Source: Methanomicrobiales archaeon (GTDB lineage Archaea > Halobacteriota > Methanomicrobia > Methanomicrobiales > JACTUA01). From it: a stretch of DNA of 9,846 bases. Positions 1-6,380 of this stretch are shown piece after piece. The stretch spans positions 1-9,846 of the forward strand of contig JAJRDC010000077.1 in NCBI GenBank assembly GCA_028678635.1. Direction: 5' to 3'. The notes under the pieces are model-generated. The model was not told where the DNA came from and searched no databases. It saw only the letters and a program-made list of their open reading frames with translations. The translations under genes were made by a program, and so were the position numbers. Within the stretch, counting starts at the first letter, position 1; every line of letters begins with the position of its first letter.

Positions 1-388
1 CTTCCTCTCCTTTGCCCGCCACCCGGTGGAACCCTACCGGCCCTTCGACCTCTTCGGGATCACCCTCACCCTCATCGAGGTGAACCACCCCCCCGCCTAC
101 GCCTGCGGCCTTGTGCTGGAGCACGAGCGAAACCGGCTAGGGTACACGTCCGATACCCTCGCGTCCATCCCTGCCAGGAGCCGAAAGCTCCTGAAGGGGG
201 TGGACCTGCTCTTTGTGGACGGGATCGCCCCTCCCGAGATCCGGCTCCACAAGCACATGAACTACGCCGAGGCGTGCCGCTTTGCGGAGGAGATCGGGGC
301 AAAGGACTTCCGGTGCGTCTGCCTCTCCCACCTAATTCCCTGGGAAATGCCGCACCAGGGCCGGGACATGGAGACGTTTGAGTTCTGA
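1..388 (+). CDS. MBL-fold metallohydrolase, 3' part (5' end outside window)
   Basis: The open frame runs in from the left edge (first full codon at base 2) and stops at 386-388, leaving about 128 C-terminal residues. It resembles the second half of a metallo-beta-lactamase-fold hydrolase of the RNase Z / PhnP-like type. A GYTSDT segment supplies the conserved aspartate after a beta strand, LLFVDGIAP follows, then a helix containing HMNYAEA, and LSHLIPW near the end looks like the final metal-binding histidine motif. The N-terminal HxHxDH motif would lie upstream and cannot be seen. A GTG at 26 is in frame, but homologous-looking sequence continues before it, so it is not the start. The substrate is unknown: an RNA 3' end, cyclic phosphodiester or other phosphoester are all possible. 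The fold call is fairly firm; the exact subfamily is not. Confidence 0.7.
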   Translation, partial: FLSFARHPVEPYRPFDLFGITLTLIEVNHPPAYACGLVLEHERNRLGYTSDTLASIPARSRKLLKGVDLLFVDGIAPPEIRLHKHMNYAEACRFAEEIGAKDFRCVCLSHLIPWEMPHQGRDMETFEF

Positions 389-430
389 GGCTCGTTTCGC
401 AGTCTCTCCCCTCGTTCTCCCGACTCAGTG

Positions 431-583
431 ACGGGAGGGGGCATCCGCCCCCCTCCCCGTCTCACCCCCGTGAGGATACCCCCTTCTTCGGTTGATGCGC
501 AGAGTGAACTTCCTGTGCCAGAGAACCGGCGGGGGGTGCCCACGCGGCGGGGGCGGTGAGCCCCCGAGAGCGTCTCACCAGTA
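431..583 (-). repeat. GC-rich intergenic repeat, copy 1 (minus orientation)
   Basis: Read on the minus strand, the element begins with TACTGGTGAGACGCTC (583 downward). Next come a GGGGGC/GCCCCC hairpin with a 5-nt loop (549-565) and a GCCGCGTGGGC-ACCCCCC block. A GTATCCTCAC box (471-480) follows, and it ends with a GGGAGGGGGC/GCCCCCCTCCC hairpin (433-457). The same order of parts occurs in the three other copies in this window. The repeat starts about 43 bp after the hydrolase stop codon and ends about 78 bp before the rpoL TATA box, so it disturbs neither gene. Confidence 0.75.
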
Positions 584-654
584 TCCAAAGGATGCATGAC
601 ACCTTCACGCCTTGATTTAACCCAACCTCATGGGCGGGAGCGGGGGGCGGCCCG

Positions 655-692
655 GTTCCCTTTTTATATTCAGCCCGCCATGTACAATCGGC
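655..692 (+). promoter_or_regulatory. rpoL promoter: strong TATA box, probably leaderless transcript
   Basis: TTTTTATATT at 661-670 is a near-ideal archaeal TATA box in an otherwise GC-rich stretch. Its centre lies about 27 bp before the ATG at 693. This predicts transcription starting at or next to the start codon, so the mRNA would be leaderless; no Shine-Dalgarno sequence is visible before the ATG, which agrees. Confidence 0.7.
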
Positions 693-959
693 ATGGAGAT
701 CAAGATCCTGGAACTCAGGAAAGACAGGGCACGGATCGTCCTGAAGGGTGAAGGGCACACCTTTCTCAACCTGCTCACCGACGAACTTCTGAACGACCCG
801 TCGGTGGACGTGGCACGCTACCTGATGGAGTTCCAGTACTCGGACCCCGAGCTCCTGATCACCACGGACGGGAAGAAGGGACCCATCGACGTGCTCCGCG
901 AGGCCTGCGGGAGGATCTCGGGCCACTGCGACGAACTTCTGAAGGACCTGAAGGTCTGA
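693..959 (+). CDS. rpoL: DNA-directed RNA polymerase subunit L (Rpo11)
   Basis: This 88-residue protein matches the archaeal Rpo11/RpoL family, the homologue of eukaryotic RPB11/AC19. With subunit D it forms the heterodimer that nucleates assembly of the multisubunit RNA polymerase, equivalent to the bacterial alpha dimer. The family signature EGHTFLNLL-x-ELL is at about residues 20-35, followed by the DVARY-x-MEF-x-YSDPELLI strand region; the C-terminal helix is rich in acidic and basic residues. Length is normal for the family. An in-frame ATG at 630 would add 21 residues (MGGSGG...) unlike the family and would place the TATA box inside the gene, so 693 is the start. It is flanked by repeat copies 1 and 2 and appears to be transcribed alone. 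Confidence 0.93.
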   Translation: MEIKILELRKDRARIVLKGEGHTFLNLLTDELLNDPSVDVARYLMEFQYSDPELLITTDGKKGPIDVLREACGRISGHCDELLKDLKV

Positions 960-1059
960 ATCCGCACCCGCATTTTCCCTGTTGACACTTCTTTCGTGCA
1001 CGCTCCTCCATCTCTGGCAGGGGCTGGGAGGCACCATTTCTCATCGCCTGGAAAAGGTG

Positions 1060-1192
1060 ACGGGAGGGGGCTGCTGCCCCCTCCCCCACGGCGAGAGGAT
1101 AGTCAGTCGTCCGGTCTGCCTCGTGACACGGTACAGATCCGGCTAAACCGGCGGGGTGGGACCGAAGGTTCACCTGGAGCGTCTCACCAGTA
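1060..1192 (-). repeat. GC-rich intergenic repeat, copy 2 (minus orientation, degenerate)
   Basis: On the minus strand it begins with TACTGGTGAGACGCTCCAGG (from 1192 down). It then has a CCGGTTTAGCCGGATCTG stretch similar to CCGGTTGATCCGGACTG of copy 3 and an exact CTATCCTCTC box (1093-1102). It closes with a perfect 10-bp hairpin, GGGAGGGGGC/GCCCCCTCCC with loop TGCT (1062-1085). Unlike the other three copies it lacks the GGGGGC/GCCCCC hairpin next to the TACTGGTG end, which is why it is shorter (~133 bp). Confidence 0.7.
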
Positions 1193-1308
1193 CACCTGGT
1201 ATCGGGTGAGCCAACCGGGGGCAATGAACTGCACCGTCCGCACACGCCACAGAGAAGTCAGCACCACCTTACGGCCCCCCACGAATGTGAGAGTCCCCGG
1301 GCGATTGT

Positions 1309-1330
1309 GTGCAAAGAAAAGAGAGAAGAG
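1309..1330 (-). terminator. Pyrimidine-rich terminator after aIF2-beta
   Basis: On the minus strand, 16-37 bases past the aIF2-beta stop, the sequence reads as TTCTCTTCTC followed by TTTTCTTTGC. Archaeal polymerase stops at U-rich tracts without needing a hairpin, so this is the likely 3' end of the aIF2-beta transcript. The run is interrupted by C, so the call is tentative. Confidence 0.4.
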
Positions 1331-1345
1331 AATCGGAAACCGGTC

Positions 1346-1957
1346 TTACGCCCGCTCGGTGAATCCCACCGGTCCGACGATCCGGGTGATCCGGATCTTC
1401 ACCTTGTCCTTGGGCTTGGCCCCTGCCACGTAGAGGGTGTACTTGCCCAGGCGCACCACGCCGTCCCCGCGCTTGGAGATGGACTGGATCTCCACGTCCA
1501 GCACCGCGCCCTCCTCCAGCCGGTCGGAGGCCGGCTCGGTGCGGGCCTTCCGCTTCTTCACGGGCCGGTGCCCTCCGCAGGCGTCACACCGGAGCACCGG
1601 TATCCTGCCGTCCTTGACGAGCCGGGTATCGGGCCGCCCGCACTCCGAGCAGATGACGTAATCCTCGACATAGTTCCGGATCAGGCCGTTCACCATCGCC
1701 TGCTCGAACTTCCCGTTGAAGACGGCTCGGTTTCCGTCGATCTTCCCCGCGGTACCCAGCTCCCCCACCAGGTACTTCATCAGGTCGTCGGGGTCCCGGT
1801 TCAGGGTATCTGCGATCTCGGCAAAGTTCTCGAGGACGGTGGTCTTCCCCTCGATGAAGGCCCTTGCCACCGGGATCTGGAACCGCTCGCCGGTCCCCGA
1901 GACCTCGGTGATCTGGGAGTAGGCCTTCTTCAGGAGGTCCTCGTACGATTCCGCCAT
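1346..1957 (-). CDS. Translation initiation factor aIF2 subunit beta with C-terminal TRAM domain
   Basis: This 203-residue protein is the beta subunit of archaeal aIF2, the GTP-dependent complex that delivers initiator Met-tRNA to the small ribosomal subunit. The N-terminal helix that contacts the gamma subunit ([13 protein letters not shown]) comes first. The alpha/beta core follows, with [25 protein letters not shown] and a [19 protein letters not shown] segment. The C-terminal zinc ribbon has four cysteines at about 103, 106, 124 and 127 (CSEC...CDAC). After a basic linker, residues 145-203 form a TRAM-type beta-barrel ([25 protein letters not shown]), a predicted RNA-binding add-on also known from some other euryarchaeal aIF2-beta proteins. 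The start ATG at 1957 is close behind a weak TATA-like box, suggesting a leaderless mRNA. Divergent from purL with a 92-bp gap. Confidence 0.93.
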   Translation of the reverse strand: MAESYEDLLKKAYSQITEVSGTGERFQIPVARAFIEGKTTVLENFAEIADTLNRDPDDLMKYLVGELGTAGKIDGNRAVFNGKFEQAMVNGLIRNYVEDYVICSECGRPDTRLVKDGRIPVLRCDACGGHRPVKKRKARTEPASDRLEEGAVLDVEIQSISKRGDGVVRLGKYTLYVAGAKPKDKVKIRITRIVGPVGFTERA

Positions 1958-2049
1958 GGGTATCCATGGAACGGCCGGGGTGTTAAAGGAGCTCGTCCCG
2001 TGGCGGACCGGCGGGCCTTATTACGCCGCGTGGGTATACCTTTCCGTAC
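1958..2049. promoter_or_regulatory. Divergent promoters for aIF2-beta (-) and purL (+)
   Basis: In the minus direction a TTTAACA box (plus-strand 1981-1987) lies about 27 bp before the aIF2-beta ATG. In the plus direction CTTATTA (2017-2023) lies about 30 bp before the purL ATG. Both spacings predict leaderless or nearly leaderless transcripts, and neither gene has a visible Shine-Dalgarno site. CCATGG-GTAT-CCATGG (1954-1969) overlaps the aIF2-beta start, and the palindrome GGTATACC (2033-2040) lies just before purL; either could be an operator, but nothing proves this. Confidence 0.5.
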
Positions 2050-4122
2050 ATGCTGTCGTCCCAGGACCTGGCGCACCTCCGGCGTGAACTGGGGCGGGAT
2101 CTCACCCCGCTGGAGAACGCCTGTTTCGAGAACCTCTGGAGCGAACACTGCAGTTACCGTTCCACGAAGAAACTGCTGGCCACGCTCCCCACCACCGGCC
2201 CGGGCGTGATCGTGGGACCGGGTGATGATGCCGCCGTGGTCCGGTTCTCTGAAGAGACCGCGGTCGTCGTCGGGATGGAGAGCCACAACCACCCCAGCTA
2301 CGTGGATCCCTATCATGGATCGGCAACCGGCGTCGGGGGCATCGTCCGGGATGTGGTCTCCATGGGAGCCCGGCCCATCGCCCTCATGGATCCCCTCTAT
2401 TTCGGCACGTTCGCAGAGGAGAAGAACCGGTATCTCTTCGAGCATGTCGTGGCAGGCATCGGCGACTACGGGAACTGCATCGGGGTTCCGGTCGTCCGGG
2501 GCGAGGTGGTGGTGGACCCGTCCTACCGGGGGAACCCGCTCGTGAACGTGGTCTGCGTGGGGATCGTGCACCCGGACCGGTACCTGCTGGCCCGGGCCCG
2601 GGAACCGGGGAATCCCCTGCTGCTCGTGGGCTCATCCACGGGGAGGGACGGGATGGGCGGGGCCTCGTTCGCCTCCCGGGACCTCTCCGAGGACTCGGAG
2701 GCCGAGGACCGGCCCAGTGTCCAGATCGGGGACCCCTACACCGAGAAACTGATCATCGACGCGGTGCTTGAGATGGCAGAGACTGGTGCGGTGCTCTCCT
2801 GCAAGGACCTGGGGGCGGCGGGTCTCGCCGGCGCCTCCAGCGAGATGTGCAGCACCTTCGGCGCCGAGCTCCACGCGGACCGGGTGATCCAGCGGGAAAC
2901 GGGGATGACCGCCCCCGAGATCATGCTCTCCGAGTCCCAGGAACGGATGCTCATTGAGACCCGGGCACGGGACGTCCCGGCTCTGGCCCGCATCGCTGAG
3001 AAGTACAATCTGACCTGGAGCGAGATAGGGAAGGTGATCCCGGAACCCCGCTTCCGGGTCTTCTTCCACGGCGAGGTGGCCTGCGATCTCCCCATCCGGC
3101 TCCTGACCCACGGTGCACCCCTGTGCCAGTGGGAGACGAAGCCCCGCCGGCGGTCCCGGCCGTTCACCAGGCCTTCTGCCGCCCTGAAGGACCTGGCGGC
3201 ACAGGTCCTCTCCCATCCCGAGGTGGCGGGCAGGCAGTGGGTCACCGAACAGTACGACCATGACGTGCAGCTCCGCAGCGTCTCTCTTGCCGGTGACGCG
3301 GCAGTGCTCCGGCTCGACGGGGCAGCGCTCGTCCTCTCCTGCGGATGCAACCCCCGGCAGATCGCCCTCGCTCCCCACGACGGGACTGCCAACTCCCTGT
3401 ACGAGAACGCCGCCAACCTGGCGGTGGTGGGGGCAGAGCCCCTCTGCATCGTCAACTGCCTGAACTTCGCGAGCCCCGTGCACCGGGAGATCTGCTGGGA
3501 ACTGGAAGAGTGCATCCGGGGCCTGGGGGACATGGCCCGACGGATGGAGGTCCCGGTGGTGGGAGGCAACGTTTCCCTGTACAACGAGAGCGACGAATTC
3601 GGGACCCAGATCCCACCCACCCCGTCCATCGGGCTTGTCGGGAAGGGGCCGCTCCACTCCTGGGGGAGGGCGCCGGAGGGTTCGCTTCTGGCCCTTGTGG
3701 GAGAAACCGGGCCGGCGTTCGGTGGCTCCGTGCTGGATGCGGTGGCCGGCTGCGGCGGGGACGCGCCGGCCATCGCCGATATCGATGTGCTCGGGCGCAT
3801 CCGTGACCTGGTGAACGCCGGATCATCCCTGGCGGCCACCGATCTCTCCCAAGGCGGGCTCCTTGCAGCCCTCGCCGCACTTTCCCCGGGTGCCCGGGTG
3901 ACGCTGGAGGGAGATCCGATCACGGAACTCTTCTCAGAGTCGTATGGCCGGTTCCTGCTGGCGGTCCGGGATGAGTCGAAGCTCAAAGGCATTCCCCACC
4001 GGATCCTGGGGGAGGCAGGCGGAGATGGCCTGCGGATCACCGCGGGGAAGGAACGGATGGTCCTCACTGCAGAGGAACTGCGCCGGTACGACGGGGCGGT
4101 CACCGCGCTCATGCGGGACTGA
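2050..4122 (+). CDS. purL: Phosphoribosylformylglycinamidine synthase subunit PurL
   Basis: This 690-residue protein is the small-type PurL, the ATP-dependent synthetase subunit of FGAM synthase (fourth step of purine synthesis: FGAR + glutamine + ATP to FGAM). Family landmarks appear in order. SEHCSYRS carries the proposed catalytic histidine (residue 33). GPGDDAAVV is followed by the metal/ATP site ESHNHPS (77-83) and GVGGIVRD (95-101). DLGAAGLAGASSE and the SESQERM motif follow near residue 300. The duplicated C-terminal AIRS-like half contains GGNVSLYNES and DLSQGGLLAAL. Length is typical of small PurL, which works with separate PurS and PurQ (glutaminase); neither is encoded in this window. 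ATG 2050 gives a normal N-terminus and sits ~30 bp after a TATA-like box. Transcribed alone, as far as can be seen. Confidence 0.95.
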   Translation: MLSSQDLAHLRRELGRDLTPLENACFENLWSEHCSYRSTKKLLATLPTTGPGVIVGPGDDAAVVRFSEETAVVVGMESHNHPSYVDPYHGSATGVGGIVRDVVSMGARPIALMDPLYFGTFAEEKNRYLFEHVVAGIGDYGNCIGVPVVRGEVVVDPSYRGNPLVNVVCVGIVHPDRYLLARAREPGNPLLLVGSSTGRDGMGGASFASRDLSEDSEAEDRPSVQIGDPYTEKLIIDAVLEMAETGAVLSCKDLGAAGLAGASSEMCSTFGAELHADRVIQRETGMTAPEIMLSESQERMLIETRARDVPALARIAEKYNLTWSEIGKVIPEPRFRVFFHGEVACDLPIRLLTHGAPLCQWETKPRRRSRPFTRPSAALKDLAAQVLSHPEVAGRQWVTEQYDHDVQLRSVSLAGDAAVLRLDGAALVLSCGCNPRQIALAPHDGTANSLYENAANLAVVGAEPLCIVNCLNFASPVHREICWELEECIRGLGDMARRMEVPVVGGNVSLYNESDEFGTQIPPTPSIGLVGKGPLHSWGRAPEGSLLALVGETGPAFGGSVLDAVAGCGGDAPAIADIDVLGRIRDLVNAGSSLAATDLSQGGLLAALAALSPGARVTLEGDPITELFSESYGRFLLAVRDESKLKGIPHRILGEAGGDGLRITAGKERMVLTAEELRRYDGAVTALMRD

Positions 4123-4414
4123 ACCGCCCGCTGCGGCCCATGAGGATGGCTCTGTACATCGCGCTCTGTCGGGTAGCTCGACATCATGCGTACTGGTGGG
4201 ACTCTCCAGGGGGGGCTATCGCCCCCGCCGCGTGGGCGCCCCCCCGGTTGATCCGGACTGTTGTGTCGGGAAATGGGCCCGGACAACAGACTATCCTCTC
4301 GTCATGGGGAGGGGCCGGGAGGGGCGTGCCCCTCCCGCCACCATGACCCGGAAAAACAGATAGGGTCCGGAAATTCCAACGGCAGACGGTACCACGGAGA
4401 GATCTATCCTTGCC
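4123..4414. other. Convergent intergenic region holding repeat copy 3
   Basis: This 292-bp gap lies between the purL and flavodoxin stop codons. It contains repeat copy 3 (4191-4337) and, on the minus strand, a T5 tract at about 4350-4359. That tract (CTGTTTTTCC) could terminate the flavodoxin transcript. No gene is seen; open frames on the plus strand here are translations of the repeat. Confidence 0.55.
4191..4337 (+). repeat. GC-rich intergenic repeat, copy 3 (plus orientation)
   Basis: Begins with TACTGGTGGGACTCTCC (4191). Hairpin GGGGGC-TATC-GCCCCC is at 4211-4226, followed by GCCGCGTGGGCGCCCCCCC, CCGGTTGATCCGGACTG and a CTATCCTCTC box (4291-4300). It ends with a CGGGAGGGG/CCCCTCCCG hairpin (4316-4337). 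The first ~65 bases differ from copy 4 by one substitution and two single-base insertions, so these two copies are the most recent or the best conserved pair. Confidence 0.8.
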
Positions 4415-4900
4415 TCACCCCATCCCCGCTGCCTGCTTCACGGCAGAGACCAGTTCCGCGAGCTTCTGCCCGTCCCCGAGTTCCTTCTGCACGAACACGA
4501 ACTGGCCCACCACGTCCACGCCCTTCGCCGCAAGGGCCTCCTTCATCATGGAGAGGGTTTCCCCCGGTTTCCCGCCGCAGGTGGCAAAGACGATCCCCTT
4601 CTTCCCTTCGCACCCTTTCAGTGCAGCAATGGCGGCATTGACGGCCGGGGTCGGAGACCAGGCCCAGACCGGCGTCCCGATGACGACGACGGAATGGCCA
4701 GAGACATCGATCACGGAAGGCTCTATCGGATCCAGCTTCCGCCGGCGAGCCCGGGCAGATCCTTTGAGATACATGGTGAATTTGCTGTATCCTTCCAGGT
4801 CCTTTACCGGGATCAGCGTTCCGTCGCATGCTGATGCGAGGCGCTGTGCCACCCCCTGGGTGTTCCCCGTTTCGCTGTGGAATACGATCGCAACAGACAT
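4415..4900 (-). CDS. Flavodoxin-like FMN protein
   Basis: This 161-residue single-domain protein has the flavodoxin fold and probably carries FMN for electron transfer in the cytoplasm. The N-terminal strand AIVFHSETGNTQGVAQRLA includes the phosphate-binding loop SETGNT (residues 9-14). GTPVWAWSPTPAVNAA (75-90) corresponds to the loop carrying an aromatic that stacks on the flavin. FATCGG at about 105 matches the third flavin-contacting loop. A basic patch (KGSARARRRK, 46-55) is unusual for acidic classical flavodoxins. The open frame extends upstream to 5182 but that extension is low-complexity translation of repeat copy 4; ATG 4900 starts the domain exactly. A T-rich box on the minus strand (4925-4932) is about 28 bp before it, suggesting a leaderless transcript. 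The redox partner is unknown. Confidence 0.85.
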   Translation of the reverse strand: MSVAIVFHSETGNTQGVAQRLASACDGTLIPVKDLEGYSKFTMYLKGSARARRRKLDPIEPSVIDVSGHSVVVIGTPVWAWSPTPAVNAAIAALKGCEGKKGIVFATCGGKPGETLSMMKEALAAKGVDVVGQFVFVQKELGDGQKLAELVSAVKQAAGMG

Positions 4901-5005
4901 ACCCGGAGGGTCTGTGCCGGAGGAGAAAAATGTGTGGCCCCCGGAACGCGGCCGCCGCGGAAACAGTGTTCGATTCGGTGAGGTCGGCAATCTGGATGAA
5001 GAGAG

Positions 5006-5160
5006 TACTGGTGGGACTCTCCAGGGGGGGCTATCGCCCCCCGCCGCGTAGGCGCCCCCCCGGTTGATCCCGGACCGGGACGGCTTAAGAAATGCCAACA
5101 GACAGAACAGGCTATCCTCTTGTCGTGGGGTGGGACCGGGAGGGGCGGGAGCCCCTCCCG
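5006..5160 (+). repeat. GC-rich intergenic repeat, copy 4 (plus orientation)
   Basis: Begins TACTGGTGGGACTCTCC (5006). Hairpin GGGGGGC-TATC-GCCCCCC is at 5025-5042, followed by GCCGCGTAGGCGCCCCCCC and CCGGTTGATCCCGGACCGGG. A CTATCCTCTT box is at 5112-5121. It ends with hairpin GGGAGGGGC/GCCCCTCCC closed by the GNRA-type loop GGGA (5138-5159). Almost identical to copy 3 over its first third; the middle is divergent and both ends are conserved. Confidence 0.8.
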
Positions 5161-5228
5161 CACCAGGCCTCGCAGGTACCAATGGCTGGAATACAGTGGA
5201 ACCGGTGAGCCACGGTTTCAGGGACAGC

Positions 5229-5252
5229 CGGAAAAAGACAGGAAAAAGTGAA
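5229..5252 (-). terminator. T-tract terminator after ilvC
   Basis: On the minus strand, 7-30 bases past the ilvC stop, two tracts of CTTTTTCC occur in a row (plus-strand GGAAAAAG at 5231-5237 and 5241-5249). Tandem U-tracts without a hairpin are the usual archaeal termination signal. Confidence 0.55.
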
Positions 5253-5258
5253 GGGAAT

Positions 5259-6257
5259 TTATTTCCTGAACTGGGGCATCAGGGACCGGATCTCCTTCCC
5301 CACTTCCTCGATCAGGTGCTCCTCGTCCGCCTTTGTCAGGGCATTGAAAACGGGGCGGCCCACCTGGTTCTCCAGCATCCACTCCCGGGCGAACTCGCCG
5401 CTCTGGATCTCCTCCAGGCACTCCTGCATCGCCTGGTACACCTCGGGCCCGATGACCCGGGGGCCCCGGGTCAGGTCACCGTACTGGGCGGTGTTGCTGA
5501 TGGCGTTCCGCATCCTGGTAAATCCGCCCTCGTAGATCAGGTCCACAATCAGCTTCGTCTCGTGGAGGACCTCAAGGTATGCCATCTCCGGGGCGTAGCC
5601 GGCGTCCACGAGCGTCTCGAACCCGGCCTTAATGAGGGAGGTCATCCCCCCGCAGAGGACCGTCTGCTCACCGAAGAGATCGGTCTCGGTCTCTTCCCGG
5701 AAGGTGGTCTCCAGGACCACGGCCCTGGTGGCACCGATTCCCTTCGCGTAGGCCAGGGCCGTCTCCTTCGCCTTCCCGGTTGCGTCCTGATGGACGGCGA
5801 TCAGGGCAGGGACCCCCTTCCCTTCTTCGTAGGTCCTCCGGACCATGGCCCCGGGCCCCTTGGGTGCAATCATGATCACGTCCACGTCAGGGGGTGGCAC
5901 GATCTGGCCGAAGTGGATGTTGAACCCGTGGGAGCAGGAGAGGGTCATCCCCTTCTCCAGCTGGGGCTGGATCTCCGAGCGGTACACCCCGCCCTGGAGC
6001 TCGTCCGGGACCAGGATCTGGACGAGATCGGCCTTCTTCACCGCCTCCTTCACGGGATGGACCTTGAACTTGTCCTTCTCGGCATTCTTCCAGGACTTCC
6101 CGGGCCGGAGGCCGATGATCACGTCGAGACCGCTGTCCCGCAGGTTCAGGGACTGGCCCCGCCCCTGCGACCCGTAGCCGATGACCGTTATCGTTTTTCC
6201 CTTGAGAACACGGAGGTCCGCGTCCTCGTCAAAGTAGCGTGGTATTGTCCCTTCCAT
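5259..6257 (-). CDS. ilvC: Ketol-acid reductoisomerase (class I)
   Basis: This 332-residue enzyme converts acetolactate or acetohydroxybutyrate to the dihydroxy acid with NAD(P)H, the second common step of valine and isoleucine synthesis. The N-terminal Rossmann domain has the dinucleotide loop GYGSQGRGQ (27-35) and GLRPGKSW (49-56) at the coenzyme phosphate loop. Conserved active-site residues are present: His110 in CSHGFNIHF, the magnesium ligands Asp193 and Glu197 in TETDLFGEQ, Glu229 and Glu233 in [10 protein letters not shown], and Ser254. PKGPG at 132-136 is also typical. Length fits class I. The usual GSQGHAQ is GSQGRGQ here. ATG 6257 follows an AT-rich TATA block by about 30 bp and lacks a Shine-Dalgarno site, so the mRNA is probably near-leaderless. 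ilvB/N are not adjacent. Confidence 0.95.
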   Translation of the reverse strand: MEGTIPRYFDEDADLRVLKGKTITVIGYGSQGRGQSLNLRDSGLDVIIGLRPGKSWKNAEKDKFKVHPVKEAVKKADLVQILVPDELQGGVYRSEIQPQLEKGMTLSCSHGFNIHFGQIVPPPDVDVIMIAPKGPGAMVRRTYEEGKGVPALIAVHQDATGKAKETALAYAKGIGATRAVVLETTFREETETDLFGEQTVLCGGMTSLIKAGFETLVDAGYAPEMAYLEVLHETKLIVDLIYEGGFTRMRNAISNTAQYGDLTRGPRVIGPEVYQAMQECLEEIQSGEFAREWMLENQVGRPVFNALTKADEEHLIEEVGKEIRSLMPQFRK

Positions 6258-6380
6258 GGCCGGTAATATCAGCGGAGGAGGACATAAATATTATATGAGA
6301 AAAGGAAAGACACATATCCGTTCCAGGGATCCTCCCGGTACTTGCGTTCCGGATTCACCTTATCTGACTGGAGTTTTGTA
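6258..6380. promoter_or_regulatory. Divergent promoter region for ilvC (-) and mptA (+)
   Basis: An AT-rich block at 6283-6297 (CATAAATATTATATG) stands out in GC-rich surroundings. On the minus strand it is placed about 30 bp before the ilvC ATG, a good TATA spacing for a near-leaderless start. The block is almost self-complementary and may also serve mptA; that would give a leader of roughly 65 nt, consistent with mptA having a Shine-Dalgarno GGAG at 6370-6373. Whether one or two TBP sites exist cannot be told by eye. Confidence 0.5.
6370..6373 (+). promoter_or_regulatory. Ribosome binding site of mptA
   Basis: GGAG lies seven bases before ATG 6381. It decides between this start and the in-frame TTG at 6342, which has no comparable site. 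Confidence 0.6.

Larger units (their letters stand above)
389..692. other. Intergenic region holding repeat copy 1 and the rpoL promoter
   Basis: This 304-bp gap has no convincing gene. Bases 431-583 are copy 1 of the intergenic repeat family, in minus orientation. The rpoL TATA box is at 661-670. The stretch 584-655 shows nothing recognisable. Open frames on either strand here arise from the GC-rich repeat and match no family I know. Confidence 0.6.
960..1345. other. Convergent intergenic region holding repeat copy 2
   Basis: This 386-bp gap lies between rpoL (+) and aIF2-beta (-). It contains T-rich stretches just after rpoL (972-977 and 988-994) that could end its transcript, repeat copy 2 at 1060-1192, and pyrimidine-rich minus-strand sequence after aIF2-beta (1309-1330). 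Nothing else recognisable is seen in 1193-1308. Confidence 0.55.
4901..5258. other. Intergenic region holding flavodoxin promoter, repeat copy 4 and ilvC terminator
   Basis: This 358-bp gap separates ilvC and the flavodoxin gene, both on the minus strand. From the ilvC side it has two T-tracts (5229-5252), then repeat copy 4 (5006-5160). A TATA-like CATTTTTC on the minus strand (4925-4932) follows, about 28 bp before the flavodoxin start. The repeat between the two genes, with the T-tracts, argues that they are separate transcription units. Confidence 0.5.

Noticed and set aside
462..1037. Long minus-strand open frame (191 codons) across repeat copy 1 and rpoL
   Set aside because: It is antisense to rpoL, which has a clear family match, and is partly repeat sequence; it resembles no protein family.
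1307..2209. Plus-strand open frame of 300 codons over aIF2-beta
   Set aside because: Antisense shadow of a well-recognised gene in GC-rich DNA.
2736..4286. Minus-strand open frame of 516 codons over purL
   Set aside because: Shadow of purL; the sequence is rich in Ser, Arg and Pro with no domain signature.
431..5160. CRISPR array
   Set aside because: The repeats are ~150 bp, imperfect, kilobases apart and in both orientations; there are no regular short spacers and no cas genes.
431..5160. Insertion sequence or transposase
   Set aside because: No transposase frame is present in or between the copies, and no target-site duplication could be confirmed by eye; a non-autonomous element remains possible.
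5064..6266. Plus-strand open frame of 400 codons over ilvC
   Set aside because: Shadow of ilvC; its translation lacks any recognisable motif.
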